Positions 23,413 to 34,134 of a stretch of 64,000 nucleotides of DNA are shown here, one piece after another. How positions within the stretch are numbered: position 1 is the stretch's first letter; each line of letters starts with the position of its first letter. The position numbers and the translations under genes are program-made. Where the stretch lies: contig OY725488.1 in the NCBI GenBank assembly GCA_963281255.1, positions 2,331,986-2,395,985 on the forward strand, given 5' to 3'. The stretch comes from Aphrocallistes beatrix. Lineage: Eukaryota > Porifera > Hexactinellida > Sceptrulophora > Aphrocallistidae. The notes beneath the pieces were generated by a model. It saw only the letters and a list, made by a program, of their open reading frames with translations. It searched no databases and had not been told where the DNA came from.

Positions 23413-23950
23413 TTTAATGTTTATTTATATATATATATATATATAGTATATATATCTGTAACAAATTGATTGAAGAAACTGCCGGGCGCAGAAAGCTGAT
23501 TTTTGGCATGTGGGAGTCTTTTGGCTATGGCTCCAGTAAGTTCTGAGTTCAGAGCAAAATGTCGACTCATCATGGAATTATGACGTCATTGCCACATTTT
23601 TAAAAGTTAAGCAACAGCGTTATTCGGGCATAACTCAATCATTATAGGAGATAGATGGCTGAAATTTTAATAGAATCTGTATACTAACATGCCTCACATA
23701 TGATGTAACTATCACCAAAAAATGATGACTCATCACTTTGTTATGACGTCATCATTACTCATCAAAATTTTAATAATTGACAAATTTGGTGATTTTTCGT
23801 GTGATATCGATTTTAACACTAAGATGCACATATTTAGAGATGATATCTCCCTAATAATTAACCAATGTCACCTTCAGGCGACCGAAGGGAGCCACTGGCG
23901 AACACAAAGTGTCCGCCAGCCGCGCAGAGCAAGCAAGCGAAGCGCGCTTG
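23413..23950 (+). mobile_element. Helitron-like repeat, near full length
   Basis: A TA microsatellite (23427-23454) leads into CTGTAACAAATTGATTGAAG, the family body and the terminal hairpin region, ending at GCGCGCTTG followed by T. The 5' tip is worn away; only TTTAATGTTTAT remains. Confidence 0.8.
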
Positions 23951-23959
23951 TTTAATTAA

Positions 23960-24181
23960 AAATTCAGCATTCTATCACCTGAAATGACTGAGTTATGGTC
24001 GAAAAGCTGAAATTTCTAATTATAAAAAGTTGACAATGCCATAATTCAATGATGAGTTGACATTTTCATCTGAGCTAAGAACATAGTTGAGCCATAGCCA
24101 AAAGACTCCCGCATGCCACAAAACAGCTTTCTACCCCTTGCAGTTTCTTTAAATCAATTCGTTACAGATATATATATACAT
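23960..24181 (-). mobile_element. Helitron-like repeat, reversed partial copy
   Basis: Minus-strand copy of the family body from CTGTAACGAATTGATT (24181 leftwards) to about 23960, lying tail to tail with the copy at 23413-23950. Its 3' half is missing. Confidence 0.75.
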
Positions 24182-24690
24182 AGGCGTAAAGTTTTTGATT
24201 TTTTTTCTAAAGTGTTAAGGGCCATTTCCCAAATCATGTTAATGCGTCAATATCTAATAGCATTTACTGGTATAGGTATTATATTGAACAAACAACCAGA
24301 TACCCTTACTAATTATTATTCGTCAAGGCTCATGTAATTTCCGTATATATTCATATACTATTTTCGAAAATTGGAGTATTTGTTTATTGAATTAGTGAAA
24401 TATAACGAAAATATGATTTGAAAATCTAAAATTTTAATTTCCTATCATATTTAAGATTGAGATGACCATTCTTTCATTTCCAATAATGGGGCTACAGCAT
24501 TTCGAAATCGATCCATCAAAACAAGCAGATCTAGTTTTCAAAGTAGTATTGAATGTAAATATTGCTGAGGAAATTTAATATGAAAAGTAAATCTGGATAT
24601 TTTGAAATATATTTACTAAAGATAACTAATGCTGAGATGATATCAATAATATGCTGTGAAACAGTTTCAACTAAAAACCAACTGTTATAA
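24182..24690. other. Unassigned AT-rich sequence
   Basis: No gene or repeat recognised. Confidence 0.5.
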
Positions 24691-24713
24691 GTGTGGGGGG
24701 CCGCCCCCCACAC
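24691..24713. other. GC-rich perfect hairpin
   Basis: GTGTGGGGGG, then CCG, then CCCCCCACAC: a 10-bp stem with a 3-base loop in otherwise AT-rich DNA. It is followed by GCTGTGGGGGGCCAG and ACCCCAAAACTAG. It could be the 3' end of a different transposon (a hairpin followed by CTAG would fit a Helitron), but no matching copy is present. Confidence 0.6.
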
Positions 24714-24778
24714 TTTGAAGCGCTGTGGGGGGCCAGAACCCCAAAACTAGGCTAAGTTTAAGCCTATGTATATATATA

Positions 24779-25762
24779 CAGGGTGGCCGAACGAAATTGA
24801 GACAAATCTACTTGCTTTAAAATAATCCTTAAATTTTGTCTGGTCCTTAAATATTTTAGTTACTATAGACGTATCAACTATATTAGCTATATAATTGAGA
24901 ACATTGTCATTGTTTGAACAATAATGAATGAATTGGAGAAGAGAAAAGTTGTTGAGACCTATTTTCACAATGGACAAAGTGCGTCTCAAATCTGGAAGCT
25001 TGTGAAAGATCTCGGAATTTCACGAGCCACAGTCTACAGGCTCGTTAATAAGTTCCAAAATGGTGGAAGTAGCGACATGAAATTGGGTTTTGGGGGGTGA
25101 ACTGTTAAATAAGAACCGTAGTGCGAAGAGAAAGATTGCTGATCGTCTGCGCCACAATCCAGCTCAGTCAGTCAGAAAAATCGGAATTCAAAAATCCACG
25201 GCTCAAGATATCGTCCGAAGGGACTTGAAACTGAGAACAAACAAGGAAAAGAAGCAAGCGCTCACAAGTCCCCAAAAGGCAAAAAGAGAGACCCAGAACT
25301 CTTCGTCGATCGTTGGACAGCGACTCGCACAGACGAGTCCTTTTTGGACTCCGCTCCTTGCCACAGGCCACCAGAGTCGAAGAATTTTTGAGAATGAAAA
25401 ATATCGATTTTTGTACGAAAGAAGTTTGGCCGCCAAAATACCCTAATCTCAATCCCCTTGACTACGGTATATGGGGTATGCTGGAGCAGGAGGTGTACCG
25501 TAAGCCACCAAAGAATTTGCAGGACCTGGAGAGCAAAATTCGACGAGCTTGGGAGAATTTGGATCTGTCCAAAGTGAACCGGTGCATTGATCGATTTAAG
25601 GGACGATTGCGACAATGTGAAAATGCAAAAGGCAGCCTTTTCAAATGAAAATGTTTTGTTATAACCCATATAACTAGTTTTTGTTATGAGTCTAAACTCT
25701 ACTTGTCAATTTTTGAAAATACGTAATTTTTAAATTTGTCTCAATTTCATTCGGCCACCCTG
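24779..25762 (+). mobile_element. mariner-type element inserted in a TA microsatellite
   Basis: The ends CAGGGTGGCCGAACGAAATT and AATTTCATTCGGCCACCCTG are inverted repeats, flanked by TA inside TATATATA tracts. The tract belongs to a Helitron-like repeat whose 5' tip lies at 25790. The length (984 bp) is shorter than a full mariner (about 1.3 kb) because the transposase has an internal deletion. Confidence 0.92.
24924..25648 (+). pseudogene. mariner transposase, internally deleted
   Basis: The start at 24924 (MNELEKRKVVETYFHNGQSA) leads into a helix-turn-helix (LGISRATVYRLVNKFQNGG). A frameshift and stop follow at about 25100. A second helix region (NPAQSVRKIGIQKSTAQDI) is found in the next frame. 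The first catalytic Asp and most of the second are lost: the text jumps to LPQATRVEEFL and then to the C-terminal block EVWPPKYPNLNPLDYGIWG, where the last Asp is of the D type used by mariner and maT relatives rather than the E of Tc1. The protein ends KGSLFK at 25648. It cannot be active. Confidence 0.88.
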
Positions 25763-25788
25763 TATATATATATACGAGTATATATATC

Positions 25789-25834
25789 GTTACTATTAAA
25801 ACTCGATTAATGTTCGTTTGTTTATATAAATATA
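25789..25834 (+). mobile_element. Helitron-like repeat, 5' tip
   Basis: TCGTTACTATTAAAACTCG followed by ATTAATGTTCGTTTG and TA-rich sequence, the usual start of the family. Its microsatellite now contains the MITE at 25835-26318. Confidence 0.7.
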
Positions 25835-26318
25835 CACTCGAACCTCTCTTATCCGGGCAGTGCCGGATCGGAGGGTGCCCGGATATCGGAGGTCCGGATA
25901 AGAGAGATACCCGTAACTCATAAATCAACTTGAATAGCAGTTTATAGTGTTAAAACTGTCAATTTGTATAATGAGTGAGTTTAAACAATATCTAGTGCCC
26001 GGAACTTAGAGGTTGTCAAAATTTGAGTTCCGGATAAGAGAGGTGATTCTAAAATAGATATTCTATAAAGGAAAAGAAACTATTCCTTTGCGATTGATTA
26101 ATACATTTTAAGCAGTATTTACCGCTGAATATATTAGATGTCACAAATATCTTCATTATCAAAATTCATTAAATAATATTACATGATAATGATTGCTGGA
26201 ATTGTGGTTAATAATTGACTTGAAAATAGGACAATGCATATTGACTAAATGTCGAAAGGGCTGCCCGGTTGAGAGAGGTGCCCGGATATCGGAGGTCCGG
26301 ATAAGAGAGGTTCGAGTA
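25835..26318. mobile_element. pogo/Tigger-like MITE
   Basis: The ends CACTCGAACCTCTCTTATCC and GGATAAGAGAGGTTCGAG are inverted repeats flanked by TA runs. GTCCGGATAAGAGAG recurs near both ends. Such CGAACCTCTCTTATCCGG ends are typical of Tigger derivatives. No protein. Confidence 0.85.
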
Positions 26319-26324
26319 TATATA

Positions 26325-26745
26325 CAAGCGCGCTTCGCTTGCTTGAGCTGCGCTGCTAGCGAACTCTTTGTGTCAGCCGGAGGCGCCCTTTGGGCGCCTG
26401 GGGTCACATTGATTAATTATAAGGGAGATAACATCTCTAAATACGTCCATCCTACTGTTATAATCGATATTGCACGAAAAATAATCAAATTTGTCAATTT
26501 TTGAAATTTTGATGCGTAATGATGACGGCATAACGTAGTGCTGTGTCATCATTTTTTAATGTTAGTTGCATCATGTGTGGTATGTTAATATACACATTCA
26601 TTAATATTTCAGGCTCCTATCCCCTAAAATGGCTGAGTTATGGTCGAAAAACTGAAATTTCTAAAAAAGGTGACAATGACGTCATAATTCCATGATGAAT
26701 CGACATTTTCGTCTGAACTACGACATTTTCGTGAAAACGGTATTT
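26325..26745 (-). mobile_element. Helitron-like repeat, reversed, 5' truncated
   Basis: On the minus strand it ends GCGCGCTTG at 26325. The hairpin region is altered here (GACACAAAGAGTTCGC). The body is recognisable to about 26745, where it stops without a microsatellite or 5' tip. Confidence 0.8.
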
Positions 26746-27101
26746 GTTTTGTATTAATTATCTAATACTTGAGTATCGGATATTTGGAACAGGGAACTCC
26801 CTATGTATTTGAGAACCAAGTTCCACCCCTAGGGTATAACATCGATCATAGCCCACTCTAATATTAATGCCTCACAGTAAATAACCAAGGAAGCAGTAAT
26901 AGTAGCCGAATGGATTAATACACGATTAGCCTAAAATCGTTAACCATGTAGGATAGGCACATTAAGAATGTATTACCAGTATATATAAACATGGCATCAA
27001 AGTACATATATCCGTTGTCAAAATTTCGATCAGTCATCATATCATTGCGTAACAGGTCATTATTTTAAGGACAATTTTATCGATTTTCTTAGCTGTTTTA
27101 A

Positions 27102-29148
27102 GGATACCGCCCGTGAAAAATCCATTGGTTTGGCATACAGCATATATCAAGAATAGAGATATATAAGATGTTAAGCGTGGGTAGGTAGTGCAATTAAAAA
27201 ATATTGAGACATGCCAAACAGTTTTTGGTTCGCATTTCTAGTTTTTGAGTTAGAGCGTCTCAAAGTCGTTTTTTCCGTTTTTCCCTAGTACATCTTAATG
27301 GTAAGTCCTACTCCACTCTGTAATTTTTTTGAAACACATGTTTGGATCAAATGCTTCGAAAATTTATTCATATATAGTCTATCAAATTCGCTATCGCATA
27401 GGACCAGAAGAAAGTTAAAATAACCAAAATTGTTAATTTTAAAGGAGTTTGAAAAAAAAAAAGCCAAAAAAAGGCGAAAAAAGCCCGATTTCTTTGGAAA
27501 TCAACAATAAAATCACAAATTTATAAGATATCGAAAATCGAGTGGTCCTACACTCATCGCCTAATGATATGAAACAACTCCTGAAATTTTCAAACCTCTA
27601 TCTCAATGCAATTTTGAGTTAAAATTTTTGAAAGACGGTCAATTTTGGAATTTTAAAGTCTCGGGATATAGGGATTTGAAGTTTTAATGTTAAGAACGAT
27701 GTAAAATGAGCTAATAACGATAAATACAAGCATCCATGGGCATTTAATCTCATTTATACTGATGAATTAGATATATTCCAACAGATTTTGGTGAAAATAG
27801 CAAAATTATACTGAAAATTCACAAATGAGCTTGAGGCCTCTAACCCCGAATATTTTGAAATAATTGGGAAATATAATTCATACTCCTAGCACTGTAAAGT
27901 ATAATCCATCGGTTTAGAATGAATAACGAACTAACGAACTTAAGTATATTAGGAAGTTAGAGCGAGAGTCTACTACTTTTAGTTTTAACCCTAATTTGAC
28001 GTGGGGTCAAAGGTATAAATAGAAATGACCCCACTTTCATTTTCAATTGAAAATGAATTAACTTTCAATTTCAATTCAACATTCCTCGGCAAAGTAGGGT
28101 TAAAGTTAGGATTTTCGAAAAATGCTACGTCATCACGTCATAAAAATTTAAAACTTAGCATTCCATACGATGTAGTACAATAATGATTAAAGAATTAGAA
28201 ATATACCGTCATGAAAAGTATATTAGGAATTGAGAGCTAAGAATTTGGGTGCATATTTCCCGAGATATGGAGGAATCTGTTTTTGGACCATAAATGGGGG
28301 GCTTTGACCGAATTTCGCGGAGATAAATGCTCTGAACTATCAAAATAATCATGTTGAGTGCTTCAAAATTTCTGCACAAATTGCTAGTGACTATTGCATT
28401 GGTTTTTTAGTATAATAGCTACTTTTAGGAACTTTTTTCATGACAAGATTCACCATTTTCTAATATATTCAAAGTTCTCCATAGAATTTGCATTACAATA
28501 AAATCGATGATAAGTCAAGAAATATTTACTTTTTGACAAAGAGATGTTTGAGGAACCTATATATTATCATATATATCCTTTCATCTAAGATTATAATAGA
28601 TTATATATCTTCAATAGTTTTTAAGCATTGACATCGAGCATTTTCGGGGCCATAGAGAGGTTTGATGTCCGAACTTTACCTATAATATACTATAACTCAC
28701 GAACTAATGGTCGGATCTGAACAAATTCTTTTTTAAAATGTTCAGAATTCTTTACTATACACAATAGCTAATATCACAACGGCCATTTCCCGAGCATTTT
28801 AGAAATGAAGTTCCTCATAAAGATATTTTTGATCGGATTTTAAGTGCCTCTTTTTCTAAATTCATCTGTTTTAAAATATTTAAAGGGTCCAAAAGCATTT
28901 TGAGGGTCATATATTTGAAAAAATATCAGATAAGTTAGAAAATAATTGATGAATGCGCCGCAAAACCGCGAATAACTTCCCGTTTTTTAGTACGACTGAG
29001 CTTTATGTGCTCAGTTCATGAAAACCAAAATAAATACCATCCAACAAGTATGATTAGATGGTAGACTACTCAATAATCCGATGGAATTAACAATAAAAAA
29101 TTTCAGCATTTTTTTAATGTCAGGCGATGTTTTTCGAGGGCGGTATCC
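27102..29148. mobile_element. TTAA-duplicating element (family T), copy T3
   Basis: GGATACCGCCCGTGAAAAA...TTTTTCGAGGGCGGTATCC flanked by TTAA (27098-27101 and 29149-29152). The right arm of the host foldback, read in reverse, runs agctgttttaaccc without interruption, which proves a TTAA-only duplication. No transposase. Confidence 0.92.
27989..28099. mobile_element. piggyBac-like MITE (111 bp) inside T3
   Basis: TTAA|CCCTAATTTGACGTGGGGTC...GGCAAAGTAGGG|TTAA. Copies T1 and T2 lack it at the same position (near 3715 and 9165). The middle contains the self-complementary TTTCATTTTCAATTGAAAATG. Confidence 0.8.
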
Positions 29149-29929
29149 TTAAGCCTACTTCTAAATGTTTTTAAGGTAGAATTTTTTCAATGGAATGTTG
29201 TTACAATCCTACGTTGCTATGGTAAAGCATTTTGATCCATATCCTGCAAACTGTAAGTACTAGGTCTTCAGGTTTGATCGTATTTGATAGGTAATTGGCT
29301 ACTTCCTATTAGGTAATAATACAATTTAAACTTCTAAATTCACAGACTATAGAGTTATGCGACAATTTAGTGTTTTGGTCACATTCATAATATCAACCCA
29401 TAACTCAAAAATCGTTGAATTTAGAAGTTCAAGTTGTATTATCACCTAATAGGAAGTAGCCCATTGCTTATCAAACACGATCAAATTTGAAGATCTAGTT
29501 GCTACATTTTGCACGAAATGGCCCAAACCTACCAAAATGCTTTACCATAGCAACGCAGGAATGTAACAACATTCCATTGAAAAATTCTGAATTTTTCAAA
29601 TCAACTCGTACTAATCTTGGTTCTATACAAAAAATCACACCTTAATACCATTTAGAAATAGGGTTAAAACAGCTTAGAAAATCGCTAAAATTGTCCTTAG
29701 AATGACCTTTTCCGCAATGACATGATGACTGATCGAAATTTTCCCAAGGGATATAAGTACGTACTTTGATACCATGTTTATATATGCTGGTAATACATTC
29801 TTAATGCCTATTCTGCATGCTTAACGATTTTAGGCTAATCGTGTATTAATCCATTCGGTTACTACTTCATCCCTAGTCCATAAATTTCAGTCTACTGCGA
29901 GGCATTATTTGAGTAGGCTATGCATCGAT

Positions 29930-30515
29930 TTATAAATAATTCATGGATCCCGTCAACATCACAAGTATTAAATCGATGTTAGCCTGCATATAATCCTGTC
30001 ACAAATTGTACGTGTCAAAAATTGTAAGGTCACTAATTCATGGTAACGATTTGTAATGTCACGAATTGTATGTATCAGTACCTGATATGGTATGAATTTG
30101 AAATGGATTACCTCACGACATTCCTAGAAGGAACGGCGGCGCCCGACTTCCAGAAAGCAGTAAAATCCCCATAAGGACCACTATCATTCGGTTTTCGAGT
30201 GTCATTATTGATCTAATAATTGTAAATGTAATTAAATTCATACTTGCTTTTACCATTTATGTACTTAATCGATTTCTTTCATCAGTCGGAAGATTTTTCT
30301 TAGGCTAAAAATTCTTTCTACATGATCAAAGCAAGACTTGAGTTCTTTTACACTTTTTCCTGATATGGCAAACTCATTGAATATTTTTATCACGACCAAC
30401 TCTATATCACGAGATAAAACCTTAAATCCAAAACGTCGCTATTATGGATGACATGGTAGTTACAGTTAAAAGAAATAAGTATTGGACATATGTTTGTCTA
30501 AAATTAATACTCTCC
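29930..30515. other. Unassigned sequence with CACGAATTGTA repeats
   Basis: Around 30000-30090 the word GTCAC(A)AATTGTA(C/T)GT occurs three or four times at irregular spacing. No gene seen. Confidence 0.5.
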
Positions 30516-30674
30516 CAGGGCCGGCGGAACTGGTCCGGGTTTGGCCGGACCAATTTTATGCCATTATGGCTTATTTTCAAATGCAAATTTGCTTTTGGCA
30601 AGACCAACTTTCGCTATGGCCGGATCAACTCTCGCTATGGCCGGACCAATAAAAAGTTGCTTCCGCCGGGCCTG
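30516..30674. mobile_element. MITE with 5-bp TSD (family G)
   Basis: The ends CAGGGCCGGCGGAACTGG and TTGCTTCCGCCGGGCCTG are inverted repeats; the flanks duplicate TCTCC (30511-30515 and 30675-30679). The interior repeats TATGGCCGGA(C/T)CAA. It shares its CAGGGCCGGCG-type ends and 5-bp duplication with 30697-32176. Confidence 0.75.
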
Positions 30675-30800
30675 TCTCCAAATGCTCACTCTAACTCAGC
30701 GCCGGCGCCACCTGTCCGGTTGGTCCGGTTTTCACCGGACTACTTTTAAGAAAAAGCTAAAGTGGTCCGGTTGTTGCGCTTTTAATACAATACGCTAGAT

Positions 30801-31753
30801 CAGTGATTCTCAAAGTGGGCCGTAGAGCCCGCTGAAAGGTTGTTGGGGGCGCTATAATGTAAGGGGGCGCTGGGGGGGCGTTAATGTATTTTGTTAGCAA
30901 TACGACTACGATATTTGAACCAAAAAATGTGTATTCCAGAATATTGATGGTCAATCTTTGAAACAAATTTCAACATTCACTGTGGTTGTTAGAGCTAGAC
31001 AATAATCACACTGTCAATGGTTTAGTTTCCCGTGACTAAACAATACAATGATTAGTAATTTACACTGTCAATGGTTTCCCGTGACTAATTAATACAATAA
31101 TTACACTGTTGATGGCTTAAATAATCATGACAAGTTGACAACCATGTTGTTTTTTCAAAACAAATATAAAGGTCACTGAGTGAGTAAATTAATATAAATA
31201 AGTATAATTCGAAATCAAATACAAACTGATATACATATACTCAATCATAGAAAATGAACAGAAAAAGAAATGTAGACAAAACAGTGCTGATTATATAAAA
31301 TATGGTTTTGAAAAGGTGGGTTATGGACAGTTTTGGCCGGAAATGTCAATACGAAACAAGTTCCCAAATATGTGGAAGGTGGCGAAATTGCTGACTTAGG
31401 CGTTCCTTACATCATATCTCGTGGAGAGGGGTTTTAGCGCCGTTACCCAACTGTTAACGAAACAGAGAAACAGGCAGGATATTCCAAAGAGTGGTGATTT
31501 ACGATTGCTTTTAACAGATATGAGGCCAAACGTGAAAAAAATTATTGAAAAGCATCACACACCCTTCGCATTGATTTAATGATTTAGTGCACCCTTCGCA
31601 TGGATTTATAATTTTATATTCTATAAACACACTTTTCTACCATTAAAATTAGTACAAAATTGATAAATTTTCGGTTAGGAGAAGGGGAGGGGGCGGTGTC
31701 GACAGTAAATCCTGATTAGGGGGCGGTGTGCTAAATTAGTTTGAGAAACACTG
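30801..31753 (+). mobile_element. hAT element with perfect 8-bp TSD
   Basis: CAGTGATTCTCAAAGTGGG...AGTTTGAGAAACACTG, duplication CGCTAGAT on both sides (30793-30800 and 31754-31761). G-rich GGGGGCGCTGGGGGGGCG follows the left end, as in many ZBED hATs. It contains a collapsed transposase. Confidence 0.93.
31254..31580 (+). pseudogene. hAT transposase with the catalytic core deleted
   Basis: The N-terminal MNRKRNVDKT, then DYIKYGF in a shifted frame (the start of ZBED-type transposases), is followed within about 60 codons by the C-terminal dimerisation block ERGFSAVTQLLTKQRNR, then PKSGDLRLLLTDMRPNVKKI. The BED finger, the DEST-type core and about 450 residues between are missing. At least two frame changes are needed to join what remains. 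It is a typical internal-deletion derivative. Confidence 0.8.
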
Positions 31754-32363
31754 CGCTAGATCATGCACTTCATTCAATAAGATTGGATAATGTCTACATC
31801 TAGTAAGAAAGAGATGTTGAACAAAGGTAGCAATGTGATGACAACTGTTTATTATTAGTATAGAACCAATTTCCCACTTACTTACTGTTGCGCTTTGATG
31901 ACTGGCCACCGAAAAATAACCACATTCGATAGTATACGCCTGAATCCCAGATCAATAGCTTCTTTGAACCATGTCAGATAATCAATTAATGCTAAATTCG
32001 TGCTCAGCACTAAATTTCCAGCAATTTGATATATATATTGACCATATTTGGAGAATCTTTTGGATATCCGTGCATAGCAACGGCCTGGAATTTTTCACAT
32101 TCCTGGCCGTTGCTAGGAACTGAACTTTCGTAGTTAAGTTCAACCGGACCACTTCAAATGAGGTGGCGCGGCCCTGTAACTCTTCTATTAATTTCAGCTT
32201 TGAACTAATTCATGATTCCCAACAGATCGTAATCAATTAGAAGAGATATCAGCGACGAAACATCCAGCGGCGAAACATCCGTTTACCGAAAATATATACA
32301 ATGTAATCTAATAATTATAGAATTTCAAATCAATAACAAAAATGTACATCGAAAAATATATTA

Positions 32364-32778
32364 CAGTGGAACCTCCATAATCCGACATTCAATGGGAGAC
32401 GAAAAAAATGTCGGATTAGCAAATTGTCGGATTATCGAATAACCTCCATAATCCGACATTTGTGGAAAATCAGCAAAATGTCGGATTATCGAAGTAAAAT
32501 AACCTCCACAATCCGACAATATTTGACAGACGAATAATTTGTCTGATCAGAGATAAAATAACCTCCATTATCCGACATTATTTGATAGACGAAAAAATTG
32601 TCGGATTATACAGGTCGAATATGCATTACTGGAAAATCATTAAATTGTCGGATTCCGGAATAGCGAGGTGTCGGATTATAAAGGTTGTTTTCTATAGAAA
32701 AACGATCTGTGAACAGAAATAATGTCGGTTTAAAGAAATGTCGGATTACAGAGGTGTCGGATTACGGAGGTTCCACTG
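32364..32778. mobile_element. pogo/Tigger-like MITE
   Basis: CAGTGGAACCTCCATAATCC...GATTACGGAGGTTCCACTG, TA on both sides. The interior repeats (A)TGTCGGATTA about ten times. These ends are classical for Tigger derivatives. Confidence 0.92.
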
Positions 32779-33082
32779 TATAAATATTTTTCTAGTCCAG
32801 TATTGAAAAAAATCTGTTCAAGTCTCAGGATATACAAACTAAAAATTAAAATTTGGATTAAACCAATACACAGTAATAATTGTAAGACACTAAATAAACT
32901 AACTTAGATGAGAGGATTGCGATATTGACTTTCCAAGGTAGTTGAACAAGACATATACTGAGGCTACTCACTTTGATTTTTTATTCTCCAACATTTATGG
33001 TACTGAGGACGACTATATAGTCATAAATCCTCTAATATCTTGTGCTCTACTATTATTAAACTAAATGATATATTTATTTATA
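32779..33082. other. Unassigned AT-rich sequence
   Basis: Nothing recognised. Confidence 0.5.
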
Positions 33083-33551
33083 CATAAGCGCGCAACGCTT
33101 GGTTGCGCTGCGCGGCTGCCGGACACTTTGTGTCCGACTAATAACGCATTAATTAATTATAGGCTAGATGACATCTCTAAATATGTCTGTCTTAAAGTTA
33201 TGATCGAAATCACTCGAAAAAAACAAAATTAGTCAAATTTTAAAAGTTTTATGATATTTGAGATATATTAATATACTACACATTCTATTAAAATTTCAGC
33301 CTTCTATCTCCTATAATGGCTGAGTTCTCCTCGAATAACTGTATTGCTTAACTTTTTAAAATGTGACAATGACGTTATAATTCCATGATGAGTTGACATT
33401 TTGCTCTGAGCTCAGAACTTAGTGGAGCCATAGCCAAAAGACTCACACATGCCACAAATCAGCTTTCTACACCTGGCAGTTTCTTCAATCAATTTGTTAA
33501 GGATATACACATATACACAAACAAACATTAATCGAGTTTTAATAATAAGGA
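33083..33551 (-). mobile_element. Helitron-like repeat, reversed, in tandem
   Basis: The 5' tip is at 33551 (minus strand TCCTTATTATTAAAACTCG), then a short TG/TA tract, the body, the terminal GC-rich part and an end near 33083. The next copy starts six bases beyond its 5' tip. Confidence 0.85.
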
Positions 33552-33557
33552 CATATA

Positions 33558-34044
33558 CAAGCCCGCTTCGCTTGCTCGAGTTGCGCGGCTGGCGGACACT
33601 TTGTGTTCGTCGGAAGCGGCCTGTGGGCGCCTGGGATCACACAGATTAATTATAAGGGAGATCACATCTCTAAATACGTCTGTCCTACTGTTATAATCGA
33701 TATCGCACGAAAAATCACCAAAATGTCAATTTTAAAAATTTTGATGAGTAATGATGACACCATAAAAAAGTGATGAGTCATCAATTTTTGATGATAGTTG
33801 CATCATATGTGAGGTATGTTAGTATGCAGATTCTATTAAAATTTTAGCCTTCTATCTCCTATAATGGCTGAGTTATGCAGGAAAACTGTGTTACTTAACT
33901 TTTAAAAATGTGACAATGACGTCATAATTCCATGATGAGTCGACATTTTGCTCTGAGCTCAGAACTTACTGGAGCCATAGCCAAAAGACTCCCACATGCT
34001 AAAAATCAGCTTTCTACGCCTGGCAGTTTCTTCAATCAATTCGT

Positions 34045-34104
<60 letters not shown>

Positions 34105-34132
34105 AACATTAATCGAGTTTTAATAGTAAGGA
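33558..34132 (-). mobile_element. Helitron-like repeat, reversed, complete
   Basis: The most complete copy: minus strand A|TCCTTACTATTAAAACTCG at 34132, TA microsatellite 34048-34104, body starting GTAACGAATTGATTGAAG, hairpin, and end GGGCTTG|T at 33558. About 575 bp. The 5' tip touches the left arm of the large palindrome (34135). Confidence 0.9.
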
Positions 34133-34134
34133 TA

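Larger units (their letters stand above)
26847..29921. mobile_element. Foldback element (family F), copy F1, split by a TTAA element
   Basis: Starts CATAGCCCACTC and ends GAGTAGGCTAT, with flanks ACATCGAT and GCATCGAT (8 bp, one mismatch). The left arm 26847-27101 mirrors about 29656-29921, and inner arms around 29180-29600 also pair, so almost the whole 1 kb folds on itself. The TTAA element 27102-29148 interrupts the left arm; the intact right arm shows the empty site. Weak but repeated similarity links it to 57090-58188. Confidence 0.8.
30697..32176. mobile_element. Element with 5-bp TSD (family G), larger copy
   Basis: The left end CAGCGCCGGCGCCACCTG pairs with the right end AGGTGGCGCGGCCCTG. 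The duplication is TAACT (30692-30696 and 32177-32181). GGTCCGGTT words lie inside both ends. A hAT element (30801-31753) is nested within. Ends plus 5-bp duplication would fit the hAT5 type, but there is no own transposase to confirm this. Confidence 0.75.

Noticed and set aside
25262..25669. Long minus-strand frames across the mariner
   Set aside because: Antisense shadows of the mariner transposase; the plus strand carries the recognisable helix-turn-helix and NLNPLDY block.
26193..26504. A plus-strand frame of about 100 codons
   Set aside because: It crosses the boundary between a pogo-like MITE and a Helitron-like repeat; similar frames appear in every copy of that GC-rich 3' end.
30541..30798. 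Frames across 30444-30966 on both strands
   Set aside because: They read through two MITE ends and arise from GC-rich GGCCGG repeats.
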